From positions 1 through 64,000 of the forward strand of contig JAEUUF010000006.1 in the NCBI GenBank assembly GCA_016787645.1: DNA of 64,000 nt, read 5' to 3'. Below are positions 1 to 7,589 of this stretch, piece after piece. Origin of the DNA: Cyclobacteriaceae bacterium (GTDB taxonomy: Bacteria > Bacteroidota > Bacteroidia > Cytophagales > Cyclobacteriaceae). How positions within the stretch are numbered: position 1 is the stretch's first letter; the number at the start of each line of letters is the position of its first letter. A program made the translations under genes and the position numbers. The notes beneath the pieces are model-generated. The model saw only the letters and a list, made by a program, of their open reading frames with translations. It did no database searches and had not been told where the DNA came from.

Positions 1-2
1 CT

Positions 3-410
3 ATGAAAACGCGTTTGTTAAACTATTTCCTATTGAGTCTTTCTTGCGTGATGCTCATCGCATCGTGCAGCAAGAAAAACGATCCTGTGGCCACCAATCC
101 ATTAATCGGAAGTTGGAAGTACGTCAGTGAAACGTTCAGTAATTGCACTGATCCATTAGACAACAAAGTGGAGACTTGTACGACTGATTGTATTACCATT
201 AGTTTTACCTCCACTAAATATACCATAACCATACCGGGCGCCGGTGGATATACCGATGACTATACGGTAAGCGGTAACTCCCTTACCTTGAAAGTGGCAG
301 GTCAGACACAAGAAACCTTCACCTATGCTGTATCGGGAACGACATTAACGTTTACGGCGCAAGGCGGGGCGACCAACTGCACCGAGACTACGGTTTTTGT
401 AAAGATCTGA
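3..410 (+). CDS. lipocalin-like lipoprotein
   Basis: This is a small exported lipoprotein. Residues 1-21 form a type II signal peptide with the lipobox I-A-S-C, placing the acylated cysteine at residue 22. The mature part opens with PLIGSWKYVSE, which carries the GxW signature of Bacteroidota lipocalin-like proteins, and continues as alternating beta strands to residue 135. Four cysteines in residues 48-64 could form disulfides in the periplasm or on the surface. A ligand cannot be read from the sequence. The ATG lies two bases inside the window, so its promoter and any upstream partner are not visible. The family call is from motif and size only. Confidence 0.75.
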   Translation: MKTRLLNYFLLSLSCVMLIASCSKKNDPVATNPLIGSWKYVSETFSNCTDPLDNKVETCTTDCITISFTSTKYTITIPGAGGYTDDYTVSGNSLTLKVAGQTQETFTYAVSGTTLTFTAQGGATNCTETTVFVKI

Positions 411-486
411 GTTTCTTGCCCGAGGGGACATCACCAAGGCAGGTCTGATCAAAGTGTTCAAGGATGTTGCTTATCTTGTAGAGTAA
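403..486 (+). pseudogene. possible C-terminal gene remnant
   Basis: Between the lipocalin stop and the amine oxidase start, one frame reads 27 protein-like residues (including ARGDITKAGLIKVFKDVAYL) and then TAA at 484-486. There is no start codon in this frame and a stop lies immediately upstream at 400-402. It resembles the conserved tail of an enzyme whose remainder has been lost. I do not recognise the parent family with certainty. The stretch is short, so chance cannot be excluded. Confidence 0.3.
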
Positions 487-498
487 CCTGATCCCGCC

Positions 499-1854
499 TT
501 GTCCGGAATAACAGATACACTAATTATTGGCGCCGGGTTTTCGGGCCTGGCGGCAGCACGCAGCCTGCACCTTCGCGGGAAGAAATTCATGTTGGTTGAA
601 GCGCGCGACCGATTGGGTGGCCGCACCTACACCAAGCGCTTTGATGATGGACGCTATGTCGACCTCGGCGGGCAGTGGATCGGCCCCACGCAGGACCGCA
701 TGTACGCGCTTGCCCGTGAGCATAATGTCGAGTGGTATGCGACGTACAACGAGGGCAAGAACATCCTTGACCTGAATCGGAAGCTTCGTCCTTACACCGG
801 CCTCATTCCCAAAATGGATGTGCTCTCATTGGTCAATATTGACCTTGTGCTGAAGCGGCTGGAATCGTTGGCGCGACAAGTGCCATTGGAATCACCATGG
901 ACCGCTGCCAATGCAAAGGACTGGGACAGCCTGACGCTGGAGACCTTCATACGCAAGCATTGTCATACCCGGGACTGCTACAAGGTAGTAAGGGCTGGAC
1001 TGGAGACTGTATATGCCTGCGAGTTAAATGAAATCTCCCTGTTGCATGCCCTCTTTTACATTCATTCCGGCACATCCTTGAACAGCCTGCTTAGCATTGA
1101 AAACGGCGCACAGCAGCATCGGATCAAGGGTGGCATGCAACACCTGGCTGAGCAAATTGCCGCACCATTCCATGAGCACATTCGATATAACCACGTGGTT
1201 AAAAGCATTGTAGAAGACTCTGATGGACTAAGAGTCGAAGGCAGCAACTTTAGTATCAATGCACGCCAGGTAATATTGGCCGTCCCTCCTGTGCTGGCTC
1301 GTGACATCCACTTCGAGCCAGTGCTGCCTCTTTTCAAAACCCAGCTGCTCGACAAACTTTCCATGGGAATTGTCGGTAAAGTCGTCGGCTTGTACGACAA
1401 GCCATTTTGGAGGGAAGATGGGTTTAACGGACAGGTGGTCGCCGATGAAAACAAACCATTCCAGACCCTGTTTGATTCCTCACCGGCCAACGGTGATTAC
1501 GGGACTCTCTTGGCGTTTTGCATTGCTGACCGCGCGAGGGAGTTCTTCGCCCATTCTGAAGCGGAACGGCAATCCATGGCCTTGGAGCATTTCACGCATT
1601 ACTTCGGAGCAAAGGCCGCAACCCCCTTAAAGTATATTGATTATTGTTGGGCCACAGATGGCTGGTCCAGAGGATGTTATGCCGGACTATACCCTACAGG
1701 GGCATGGACCAATTTCCGGGGATCTTTGGCCAAACCGGTTGGCAGAATTCACTGGGCGGGTACAGAGACGTCGGATATTTGGTATGGGTATATCGAAGGT
1801 GCGGTGCGCGCCGGTGAACGAGCAGCGCAAGAAGTAATGCATTCTGAATCATGA
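499..1854 (+). CDS. FAD-dependent amine oxidase (flavin monoamine oxidase family)
   Basis: The protein is predicted to oxidise an amine to the imine or aldehyde with release of H2O2, using bound FAD. The N-terminus has the Rossmann dinucleotide motif LIIGAGFSGLAAARSL (glycines 11, 13, 16), followed by a strand ending in E35 and then RDRLGGRTY, which together form the classic amine-oxidase ADP-binding region. The C-terminus has WAGTETSDIWYGYIEGA, the second FAD-contact motif of MAO-type enzymes. Length (451 aa) is normal. The start is TTG at 499; no ATG lies between it and the essential glycine motif. The stop overlaps the next gene's start as ATGA, so it is translationally coupled to the nitrilase gene. 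The amine substrate is unknown. Confidence 0.9.
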   Translation: MSGITDTLIIGAGFSGLAAARSLHLRGKKFMLVEARDRLGGRTYTKRFDDGRYVDLGGQWIGPTQDRMYALAREHNVEWYATYNEGKNILDLNRKLRPYTGLIPKMDVLSLVNIDLVLKRLESLARQVPLESPWTAANAKDWDSLTLETFIRKHCHTRDCYKVVRAGLETVYACELNEISLLHALFYIHSGTSLNSLLSIENGAQQHRIKGGMQHLAEQIAAPFHEHIRYNHVVKSIVEDSDGLRVEGSNFSINARQVILAVPPVLARDIHFEPVLPLFKTQLLDKLSMGIVGKVVGLYDKPFWREDGFNGQVVADENKPFQTLFDSSPANGDYGTLLAFCIADRAREFFAHSEAERQSMALEHFTHYFGAKAATPLKYIDYCWATDGWSRGCYAGLYPTGAWTNFRGSLAKPVGRIHWAGTETSDIWYGYIEGAVRAGERAAQEVMHSES

Positions 1855-2981
1855 AACTGATGCGTTATGTGGCTGTGAGCATTGTGGCCATGTGGGCCGT
1901 CTGGGCTTACTATGGCCGGTCGCCCAAATGGACCAGCAGCGAGCCGTCCTTAATGGTGACCGAATCCGTTGTTCAGGATTCCGTCTGTGCAAGAAATGTA
2001 GTAGGTATTCAACCCTACATGGTCCCCTCCGATTACCTCAGCGAGGAACATTTCTATCAGAAGTTGAAAACTTATTTCGATGCGGCTCAACGTGCCGGTT
2101 ACTTTCGAACCAATACAGTTGTACTTCTGCCGGAATACCTGGGCACCTGGCTGGTGATCGTCGGTGAGAAGCAGACTGCAGCCAACACGGAAACGGCGAC
2201 CGGCGCCATGGCCATCCTGGTGGCCAGCAATCCGCTAAAGATTTTGCCCCATGTATTCCAAAACCAGGGCGAGGCTGACCGAATGGCTGCAGCCATCTTC
2301 CGAATGAAAGCCCAAAGCATGGCCACCATATATAGCAGTGTCTTCACGCGCCTGGCCCGAGAATTTGGGGTGACCATCAATGCAGGCTCTATCGTGCTGC
2401 CAGGACCACGCGTGGAGTCCAATACCATACTCGTCGACCTTGATGCGCCTTTGTACAATACCACGTTTGTATTTCATCCGCAGGACGCCATCGATGGACA
2501 ACTCGTGATGAAGTCCTACCCCATCAGCGCCGAGATGCCCTTCATCATGGCGGCACCAATCGAACAACTACCGGTGTATGAATTATCTATCGGGAAAACT
2601 GCCTTGCTGGTTTGCGCCGACTCGTGGTATCCCGAGAGCTATGCCCGCATCCAGGAGTTGGGTGCCGAAGTAGTTCTCGTAAACTCTTACTGCGCCGGGG
2701 AGTCGACAATGTCGCAATCGTGGAGAGGGTACGATGGTGGGAATATGCCAGGTGATGTTGACACCACACACGTTGGCACAATTACCGAACGGGAAGCTTG
2801 GATTGCCCATGCCCTTCCTGGCCGCATCGCTTCCTCAGGAGCGCGCGTTGGTGTTAATGTCTTTCTCCGGGGGCAGTTGTGGGACCTCGGCACGGACGGC
2901 CAACCTTTTTTCGTCATGGATGGAAAACTGCTGGGCGTTTCACCATCTGAAAAGGCTGGCATCTGGAACCTTTGCTTCTAA
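1851..2981 (+). CDS. membrane-anchored nitrilase-superfamily (carbon-nitrogen) hydrolase
   Basis: This is a predicted amidase of the nitrilase superfamily. The catalytic Glu-Lys-Cys set can be placed at E95 (VVLLPEYLGTW), K221 (DGQLVMKSYP) and C255 (ALLVCADSWYPES). Residues 1-21 are hydrophobic and could be an uncleaved anchor or signal, so the catalytic domain probably faces the periplasm. Length (376 aa) exceeds the roughly 270 aa core because of the N-terminus and internal insertions. It starts inside the amine oxidase stop codon and ends 3 bases before the C69 hydrolase, so the three genes are almost certainly co-transcribed. A job in cleaving an amide derived from the same amine substrate is inference. 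Confidence 0.85.
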   Translation: MKLMRYVAVSIVAMWAVWAYYGRSPKWTSSEPSLMVTESVVQDSVCARNVVGIQPYMVPSDYLSEEHFYQKLKTYFDAAQRAGYFRTNTVVLLPEYLGTWLVIVGEKQTAANTETATGAMAILVASNPLKILPHVFQNQGEADRMAAAIFRMKAQSMATIYSSVFTRLAREFGVTINAGSIVLPGPRVESNTILVDLDAPLYNTTFVFHPQDAIDGQLVMKSYPISAEMPFIMAAPIEQLPVYELSIGKTALLVCADSWYPESYARIQELGAEVVLVNSYCAGESTMSQSWRGYDGGNMPGDVDTTHVGTITEREAWIAHALPGRIASSGARVGVNVFLRGQLWDLGTDGQPFFVMDGKLLGVSPSEKAGIWNLCF

Positions 2982-2984
2982 GTC

Positions 2985-4238
2985 ATGTGCGATACCTTCC
3001 TGGCGTTGCCATCCGTCACCCGAGACAAGACCACAATTTTGTCGAAGAACTCTGACCGGGAACCTGCCGAAGCGCAAGCCATCGAGCACATACCCGCTCA
3101 GCGTCATTCAGAGGGATCTACCCGGTGCACATTCATTGAAATCCCCCAAGTGCAGGAAACCTACGCATATATCCTGTCCAGGCCCTTCCAAATGTGGGGG
3201 GCAGAAATGGGCGTGAATCAATGGGGCGTGGCGATTGGTAACGAAGCTGTATTCACCAAAGTCAAGCAACCCAAGCGCAATGATGGTCTCACCGGTATGG
3301 ACCTCTTGCGCCTGGCCCTTGAACGCAGTCGTAACTCAGAAGAAGCACTTAATACCATCATTACCTTGCTCGAGCAATATGGCCAGGACGCCTGTGGTGG
3401 TTATCAAAACCGGGACTTCTTCTATCACAATAGTTTCATCATTGCCGATCCAGGCAGCGGGTGGATTCTGGAGACAGCCGGCAAAAAATGGGCAGCACGG
3501 CAAGTACATGACATCGGGAGCATTTCAAACCGGCTGAGTATTTCTACTGCCGAACGTTATAGTACCAACGCCCAGTTCTTTGCAAAGCAGCAAGGCTGGT
3601 GGAATGGGCAATCCACTTTCGATTTCAGCAAAGCGTACACTGATCGACTATATACCTGGCTGGGACGTGGCTCACGGCGCCAGGCATGCACCCAGGAGGC
3701 TTGCGAAGCGCAATCGGGCCAGCTCACCTCGCACGACGCCATGCATATACTTCAAACGCACAACCTGGACGACCCACACTTCACGCCCAAAAAGGCAAAC
3801 ACGGGCTCTGTGTGTATGCATCGAACCAGCATTCTCAATCCCAGCGACACCACGGGGAGCATGGTCGCTGAACTTCGTGCAAGCAGAAACCACACGGTTT
3901 GGCTTACTGGCACGCCACATCCGTGCCTTTCCATCTATGTCCCATTCTTTTTCGGCACCCAGTCCCTTTATCGAGTTATCGCACCTACTGCCACACCAGA
4001 TCAGTCCCTCTGGTGGAAGGCAAAGGAACTTCACCGGTGGATCAATAAGGATTACCCAGTTCGCAGAGCGATGATTCAAGAGCAGCGCACGGCACTCCAG
4101 CAGGATTTTGTGGATGGAGAAGAAGACCTGTTGAAGAACGAGCCGACCACCCAACAGTTGGAAGAATTCAGCAACCAATGTCTCCAACGCACGGAGGCTG
4201 CTCTCGATGAGTGGATTGCTGCCTCAAAGTCCAGGTAG
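2985..4238 (+). CDS. secernin-like C69-family hydrolase (Ntn fold)
   Basis: The protein starts MCDTFLALPSVTRDKTTILS followed by KNSDREPAE. This matches the secernin/dipeptidase C69 pattern, in which Cys2 becomes the N-terminal nucleophile after methionine removal. Members are Ntn hydrolases that cleave or transfer amides and dipeptides. The length of 417 aa is typical. There is no signal peptide, so it is probably cytosolic, in contrast to the anchored nitrilase upstream. The ATG is 3 bases after the nitrilase stop. The 3' end lies 3 bases from the convergent amidohydrolase stop, leaving no room for a separate terminator. Confidence 0.85.
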   Translation: MCDTFLALPSVTRDKTTILSKNSDREPAEAQAIEHIPAQRHSEGSTRCTFIEIPQVQETYAYILSRPFQMWGAEMGVNQWGVAIGNEAVFTKVKQPKRNDGLTGMDLLRLALERSRNSEEALNTIITLLEQYGQDACGGYQNRDFFYHNSFIIADPGSGWILETAGKKWAARQVHDIGSISNRLSISTAERYSTNAQFFAKQQGWWNGQSTFDFSKAYTDRLYTWLGRGSRRQACTQEACEAQSGQLTSHDAMHILQTHNLDDPHFTPKKANTGSVCMHRTSILNPSDTTGSMVAELRASRNHTVWLTGTPHPCLSIYVPFFFGTQSLYRVIAPTATPDQSLWWKAKELHRWINKDYPVRRAMIQEQRTALQQDFVDGEEDLLKNEPTTQQLEEFSNQCLQRTEAALDEWIAASKSR

Positions 4239-4241
4239 GCC

Positions 4242-5369
4242 CTACTCTGCTGGAAACAAACCCTGGTCAATGCCGGGGATCACCCTGAGTGCATTTTTGT
4301 AATACACTTTCTTCAGCACAGAATCCGGGAGCGCGAGGCCATACATCTTCCAGTGGGCATGACGCTTCCGGTAGTAGTCAAAGTATTCGTCATCCGTTTC
4401 CAAAACACGGAAATACGTGTAGTACTCTTCCATCTTGTAGGTATCCTTGCCCATCATCACACGATCCTGGTACTTGATCATCCAGGCGCGGGCAAAGCGA
4501 GGCTGCCGGCCCAGTTCAGCCGACACGGCTCCCAACTCGGTGTACACATTGGGCATTTCGTCCAGCAACTTGCCGAGTCGTTCCAAATCATTCCCGAACC
4601 AGCCGAGGTGGGCATCGATGAATTTTGTCTCCGGGTGCTTTCGAAACATCCGGTGTTGCTCGGCCATGATCTCCTCAAAAGTAGGATACTTGTCGGGCGA
4701 CCGGTATCGGCCGGGCTCTTGCTTTAACTCAAGCCAGCGCTCGTTGTGTTTGTCTTTCGGATTCCAGAAAGAATTGGGCTCACCCGAATGAATTAGCACA
4801 GGAATGCCCAACTCCCCGCACTTGGCCCAGATCGGATCCAGCCGAGGATCATCGATGGCAATACGCTTCCCGTCATTATCCGTTTCATTAAGCCCGAGGG
4901 TCTTGTACACTTTCAATCCCCGCACGCCTTGCCTGACGCCCTCTTCCATCATCTTCAGCGTCTCGTCCGGCCAGCCTTCATCATCGAGTTTTTCGAAGTC
5001 AATGTTCAGAAACAAAACGAATCGATTCGGGTGGCTGTTCTTCACGTTGTCCAGCGCCCATTCCAAATACTTACCCCGGAAGCCGCTGAGGTTGACCATG
5101 ACGGCCATATTGAGAGAGTCCATTTCCCTCACGAGGTTGTCCAGGTCCTGGACTGGCATGGCAAACTGGTGGTTGTGAACATCGACAAACGGGTACTTGG
5201 ATCGCGTAACCTTGTGCTCAGGAACCCTGAGGGTGGACCGTGGGTCATAATTCTCTACATCCATTACATTAAGACGGTACTGGATCAGCCCGATGACCCA
5301 GTACACCACACCCAGGAAGGCAAGGATAGCCACGGGTCCGAGGACCCATTTCCTTTTCGAGAAGGCCAT
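4242..5369 (-). CDS. membrane-anchored amidohydrolase (amidohydrolase-2 type)
   Basis: This is a metal-dependent TIM-barrel hydrolase. A single transmembrane helix (about residues 8-30) precedes the catalytic domain. The metal ligands expected for the family are visible: HxH in FVDVHNHQF (H65, H67), the lysine region GLKVYKTLG, a histidine in VLIHSGEP, another in FIDAHLGW, and an aspartate in MMGKDTY near the end. Related proteins include 2-amino-3-carboxymuconate-semialdehyde decarboxylase-type enzymes, but the substrate is not evident. It begins 6 bases after the DUF2911 gene and is most likely transcribed from that gene's promoter. Confidence 0.85.
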   Translation of the reverse strand: MAFSKRKWVLGPVAILAFLGVVYWVIGLIQYRLNVMDVENYDPRSTLRVPEHKVTRSKYPFVDVHNHQFAMPVQDLDNLVREMDSLNMAVMVNLSGFRGKYLEWALDNVKNSHPNRFVLFLNIDFEKLDDEGWPDETLKMMEEGVRQGVRGLKVYKTLGLNETDNDGKRIAIDDPRLDPIWAKCGELGIPVLIHSGEPNSFWNPKDKHNERWLELKQEPGRYRSPDKYPTFEEIMAEQHRMFRKHPETKFIDAHLGWFGNDLERLGKLLDEMPNVYTELGAVSAELGRQPRFARAWMIKYQDRVMMGKDTYKMEEYYTYFRVLETDDEYFDYYRKRHAHWKMYGLALPDSVLKKVYYKNALRVIPGIDQGLFPAE

Positions 5370-5375
5370 GGCAGT

Positions 5376-5930
5376 TTACTGTCGAATCGAGATGGGTACC
5401 CGGATCAAAGTCTTATCCCAGGCCATGTCCATATTAACACCTACAGAGTCCGCTTCAAAACTGATGGTAAACTTCTCCACTTCGGCAGTCAGTACCTGCA
5501 CCGGAATATTTACCGAAAGAACATCCAGTGAATGGTCGGGCTCGCCGGCTGCGGTGAACCTTACGCCAAGTTCACTATTGAGGACGACCTGGAATGATTC
5601 AGCTCCAGGAACCGCGTACATGCGGTAACTGCCGGCGTTCACGGGCTGCCCTGCAAAAGAGATGTTCTTGCTGAAGGTGATTTCTGTTGCGGCATTGGCG
5701 CCCAGTCTCCAGTACTTTCCATAAGGCTGCAAGGCTCCATCCTTTTCTTCTCCAAAAATGATCCTTCCCCGCTTCGATGGCCTGCTGTAACTGACATTAA
5801 TATCCAAGCCCCGGTCGCTGAATGACGCGGTATCGGGCGGGCTTTTGGGAGGCACGACAAGTGAATAGATGACAAATGCGGCGATCAGGACGCCGATGAC
5901 GCCGAAACCGATGAGGAGAATTCTTTTCAT
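5376..5930 (-). CDS. DUF2911 domain protein
   Basis: The protein carries an N-terminal membrane anchor or signal (MKRILLIGFGVIGVLIAAFV) and a DUF2911 domain, recognised from VSYSRPSKRGRIIFGE, WRLGANAATEITFSKN and AGSYRMYAVPG. The function of DUF2911 is unknown; the proteins are common and exported in Bacteroidota. The frame is open up to 5990, but I chose the ATG at 5930 because the hydrophobic segment begins there and a well-formed promoter lies between 5972 and 6002, inside the longer reading frame. A second DUF2911 protein, fused to TPRs, is at 44995-46110. It forms an operon with the amidohydrolase. Confidence 0.85.
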   Translation of the reverse strand: MKRILLIGFGVIGVLIAAFVIYSLVVPPKSPPDTASFSDRGLDINVSYSRPSKRGRIIFGEEKDGALQPYGKYWRLGANAATEITFSKNISFAGQPVNAGSYRMYAVPGAESFQVVLNSELGVRFTAAGEPDHSLDVLSVNIPVQVLTAEVEKFTISFEADSVGVNMDMAWDKTLIRVPISIRQ

Positions 5931-5971
5931 GAGGTTGATGTTGAACGGTAAATATAGCCTTTCATTCGGCC

Positions 5972-6002
5972 CAAAAGTACCTTCATCCACGGAAGGCCCA
6001 AA
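5972..6002 (-). promoter_or_regulatory. Bacteroidota-type promoter for DUF2911/amidohydrolase operon
   Basis: Read on the minus strand this is TTTG (5999-6002), 19 bases, then TACTTTTG (5972-5979). That matches the known Bacteroidota -33/-7 consensus TTTG...TAnnTTTG with normal spacing. Transcription would start near 5968, giving a leader of roughly 37 bases before the ATG at 5930. Confidence 0.7.
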
Positions 6003-6087
6003 TTTGGCCTTGTGACGTCCTTGGCATCAAAGTTGGTGTGTAACTTGCGGTATTGTATTTAGACGGTTTGCCCACTAATGTTGCGGC

Positions 6088-6843
6088 GTGATTAGACTAA
6101 CAACCATCCTGTTGATCGTGATCTTCCTCCCCTGCGTCGCGAAAGGCCAGGTAGATGAAATCAAGAGTGCTTCAGCAGCCAGTAGCTTCAAAACCCGCTC
6201 TTCTGAATCTACTTCCGGTGGCAGCTCCAGTTCCGGTGGGAGTTTCTTTTTTGATGTATTGATGTTTATCCCTCATTGGCAGAAATACAAGCTTCATGAG
6301 GAAAACCGCCAGCGTTATCCCCTCACGGTTTCCTTAGAGACCATGATCCAGGCCGGTTACAAACCCAAGGACGACTACTTTCTCTGGCCAAGAATTCGTG
6401 GGAACTGGGGGTTATTCTCAACGGACTTTCGCATGAACTACATGTTTGAAAAGGATGATGCCGGGGGGTACAAGCAATTTCATACGAACGACTGGCAGAT
6501 ACTTCAGTTGAACATCACCACGAGCCGGTTCCTCACCTTACGCGTGGGCGCCGGAACCATGACGGAAGCATTCGGGAATTTCAACCAGTACACGGAATTA
6601 ACCGTTGGATTCGGTATTCATGCCCCCGATCAATCCAATGTTTTTTATGCTGAATATCGCGACGCGTACAAATCCGGGGTGGATGTCAAGGCCCGGATCG
6701 AATTCAACGCGCAATACCAACACCGGATTTTTAATTCCGGGGCCTTGAAAGGATACCTCACGGCGGGCGTAGTTTACCAGAAATATTACAGCACGGTCGA
6801 CTTCTGGGGCGTGCAAGCTGGTTTGGCTTTCAAAGTTTATTAG
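6088..6843 (+). CDS. secreted or outer-membrane protein of unknown function
   Basis: I do not recognise the family. The first 20 residues (MIRLTTILLIVIFLPCVAKG) form a Sec signal peptide. A serine/glycine-rich linker covers about residues 30-53. The remaining 200 residues are rich in aromatic residues and alternating strands (GLFSTDFRMNYMF, YTELTVGFGIHA, GYLTAGVVYQKYY), as in small outer-membrane barrels. The start is GTG at 6088; the ATG a few bases earlier is in another frame that stops at once. It is divergent from the DUF2911 operon. No conserved neighbour suggests a role. Confidence 0.65.
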   Translation: MIRLTTILLIVIFLPCVAKGQVDEIKSASAASSFKTRSSESTSGGSSSSGGSFFFDVLMFIPHWQKYKLHEENRQRYPLTVSLETMIQAGYKPKDDYFLWPRIRGNWGLFSTDFRMNYMFEKDDAGGYKQFHTNDWQILQLNITTSRFLTLRVGAGTMTEAFGNFNQYTELTVGFGIHAPDQSNVFYAEYRDAYKSGVDVKARIEFNAQYQHRIFNSGALKGYLTAGVVYQKYYSTVDFWGVQAGLAFKVY

Positions 6844-6888
6844 GCAAACAACTTCGGCTGTGCTTCCTGGATGGCCGGGCACAGAGGC

Positions 6889-7578
6889 CTACTTCTCGAT
6901 GATCGATATCCCATTCTCATCCGTAGTGAGCACCTCGCTCATATAGTCAAAAAACGGGCGAATGCTTCGATAGATCAAGGTCACGTTCTTAAGGAACCGG
7001 GCATCAGTAACTTCCTCATCTGAAAACGCGTGCTCAAACCAGTATTGCTTATACCGTAGCAAGTCGATAGCCGGGTGGTCCTTGGGAAAGCCCTGGGGCG
7101 CGGTCTTCACGCGGTCACCGATCATTTCTCCGAAATATTTCCGTATTGCAGGACGGGCGAGTATCTTCCTCCAATCCGCGTAGTTATGCAAGATATCGAT
7201 ACGCGTTCGCTTCAAATCCTCAGGGTTCGGATACCCAAAGCCACAACCCAGCCTCGAGTTTCCAGGTGTAATCCATAAGTAGTAGCCGCCTCGCAATTGT
7301 GGCTTACGGCGCTTCAGGTGACCGGCAAACCGGGGATTGTAAGGAGTCTTGTCGTCGGAAAACCGAACATCGTTGTAAATGCGATAGAGCGCCTTTTTCC
7401 CCGATGGCGTCTCGATATCATCGTGTGCATTCAATGCGCCAATCAGCGCATCAAAGAATTCCTCGGCATTTTCCTGGGCGGCCAGGTATTCCGCTTTATG
7501 CTGCTGGAACCAATCGCGGTCATTGTGACGCGCGAGGCGCCGCAGAAATGTGAAGGTCGAAGGAGCTATGCTCGACAT
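6889..7578 (-). CDS. DUF2461 domain protein
   Basis: The 229-residue protein fits the DUF2461 family (TIGR02453 type), with TFLRRLARHNDRDWFQQHKA at the N-terminus and IYNDVRFSDDKTPYNPRFAG in the first third, both hallmark segments. It has no signal peptide. The biochemical role of the family is not established. It is the last gene of the five-gene minus-strand operon headed by the DUF58 gene, 11 bases after the TPR gene. Its partnership with MoxR/DUF58 may be only positional. Confidence 0.85.
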   Translation of the reverse strand: MSSIAPSTFTFLRRLARHNDRDWFQQHKAEYLAAQENAEEFFDALIGALNAHDDIETPSGKKALYRIYNDVRFSDDKTPYNPRFAGHLKRRKPQLRGGYYLWITPGNSRLGCGFGYPNPEDLKRTRIDILHNYADWRKILARPAIRKYFGEMIGDRVKTAPQGFPKDHPAIDLLRYKQYWFEHAFSDEEVTDARFLKNVTLIYRSIRPFFDYMSEVLTTDENGISIIEK

Positions 7579-7589
7579 GGATCAATAAA

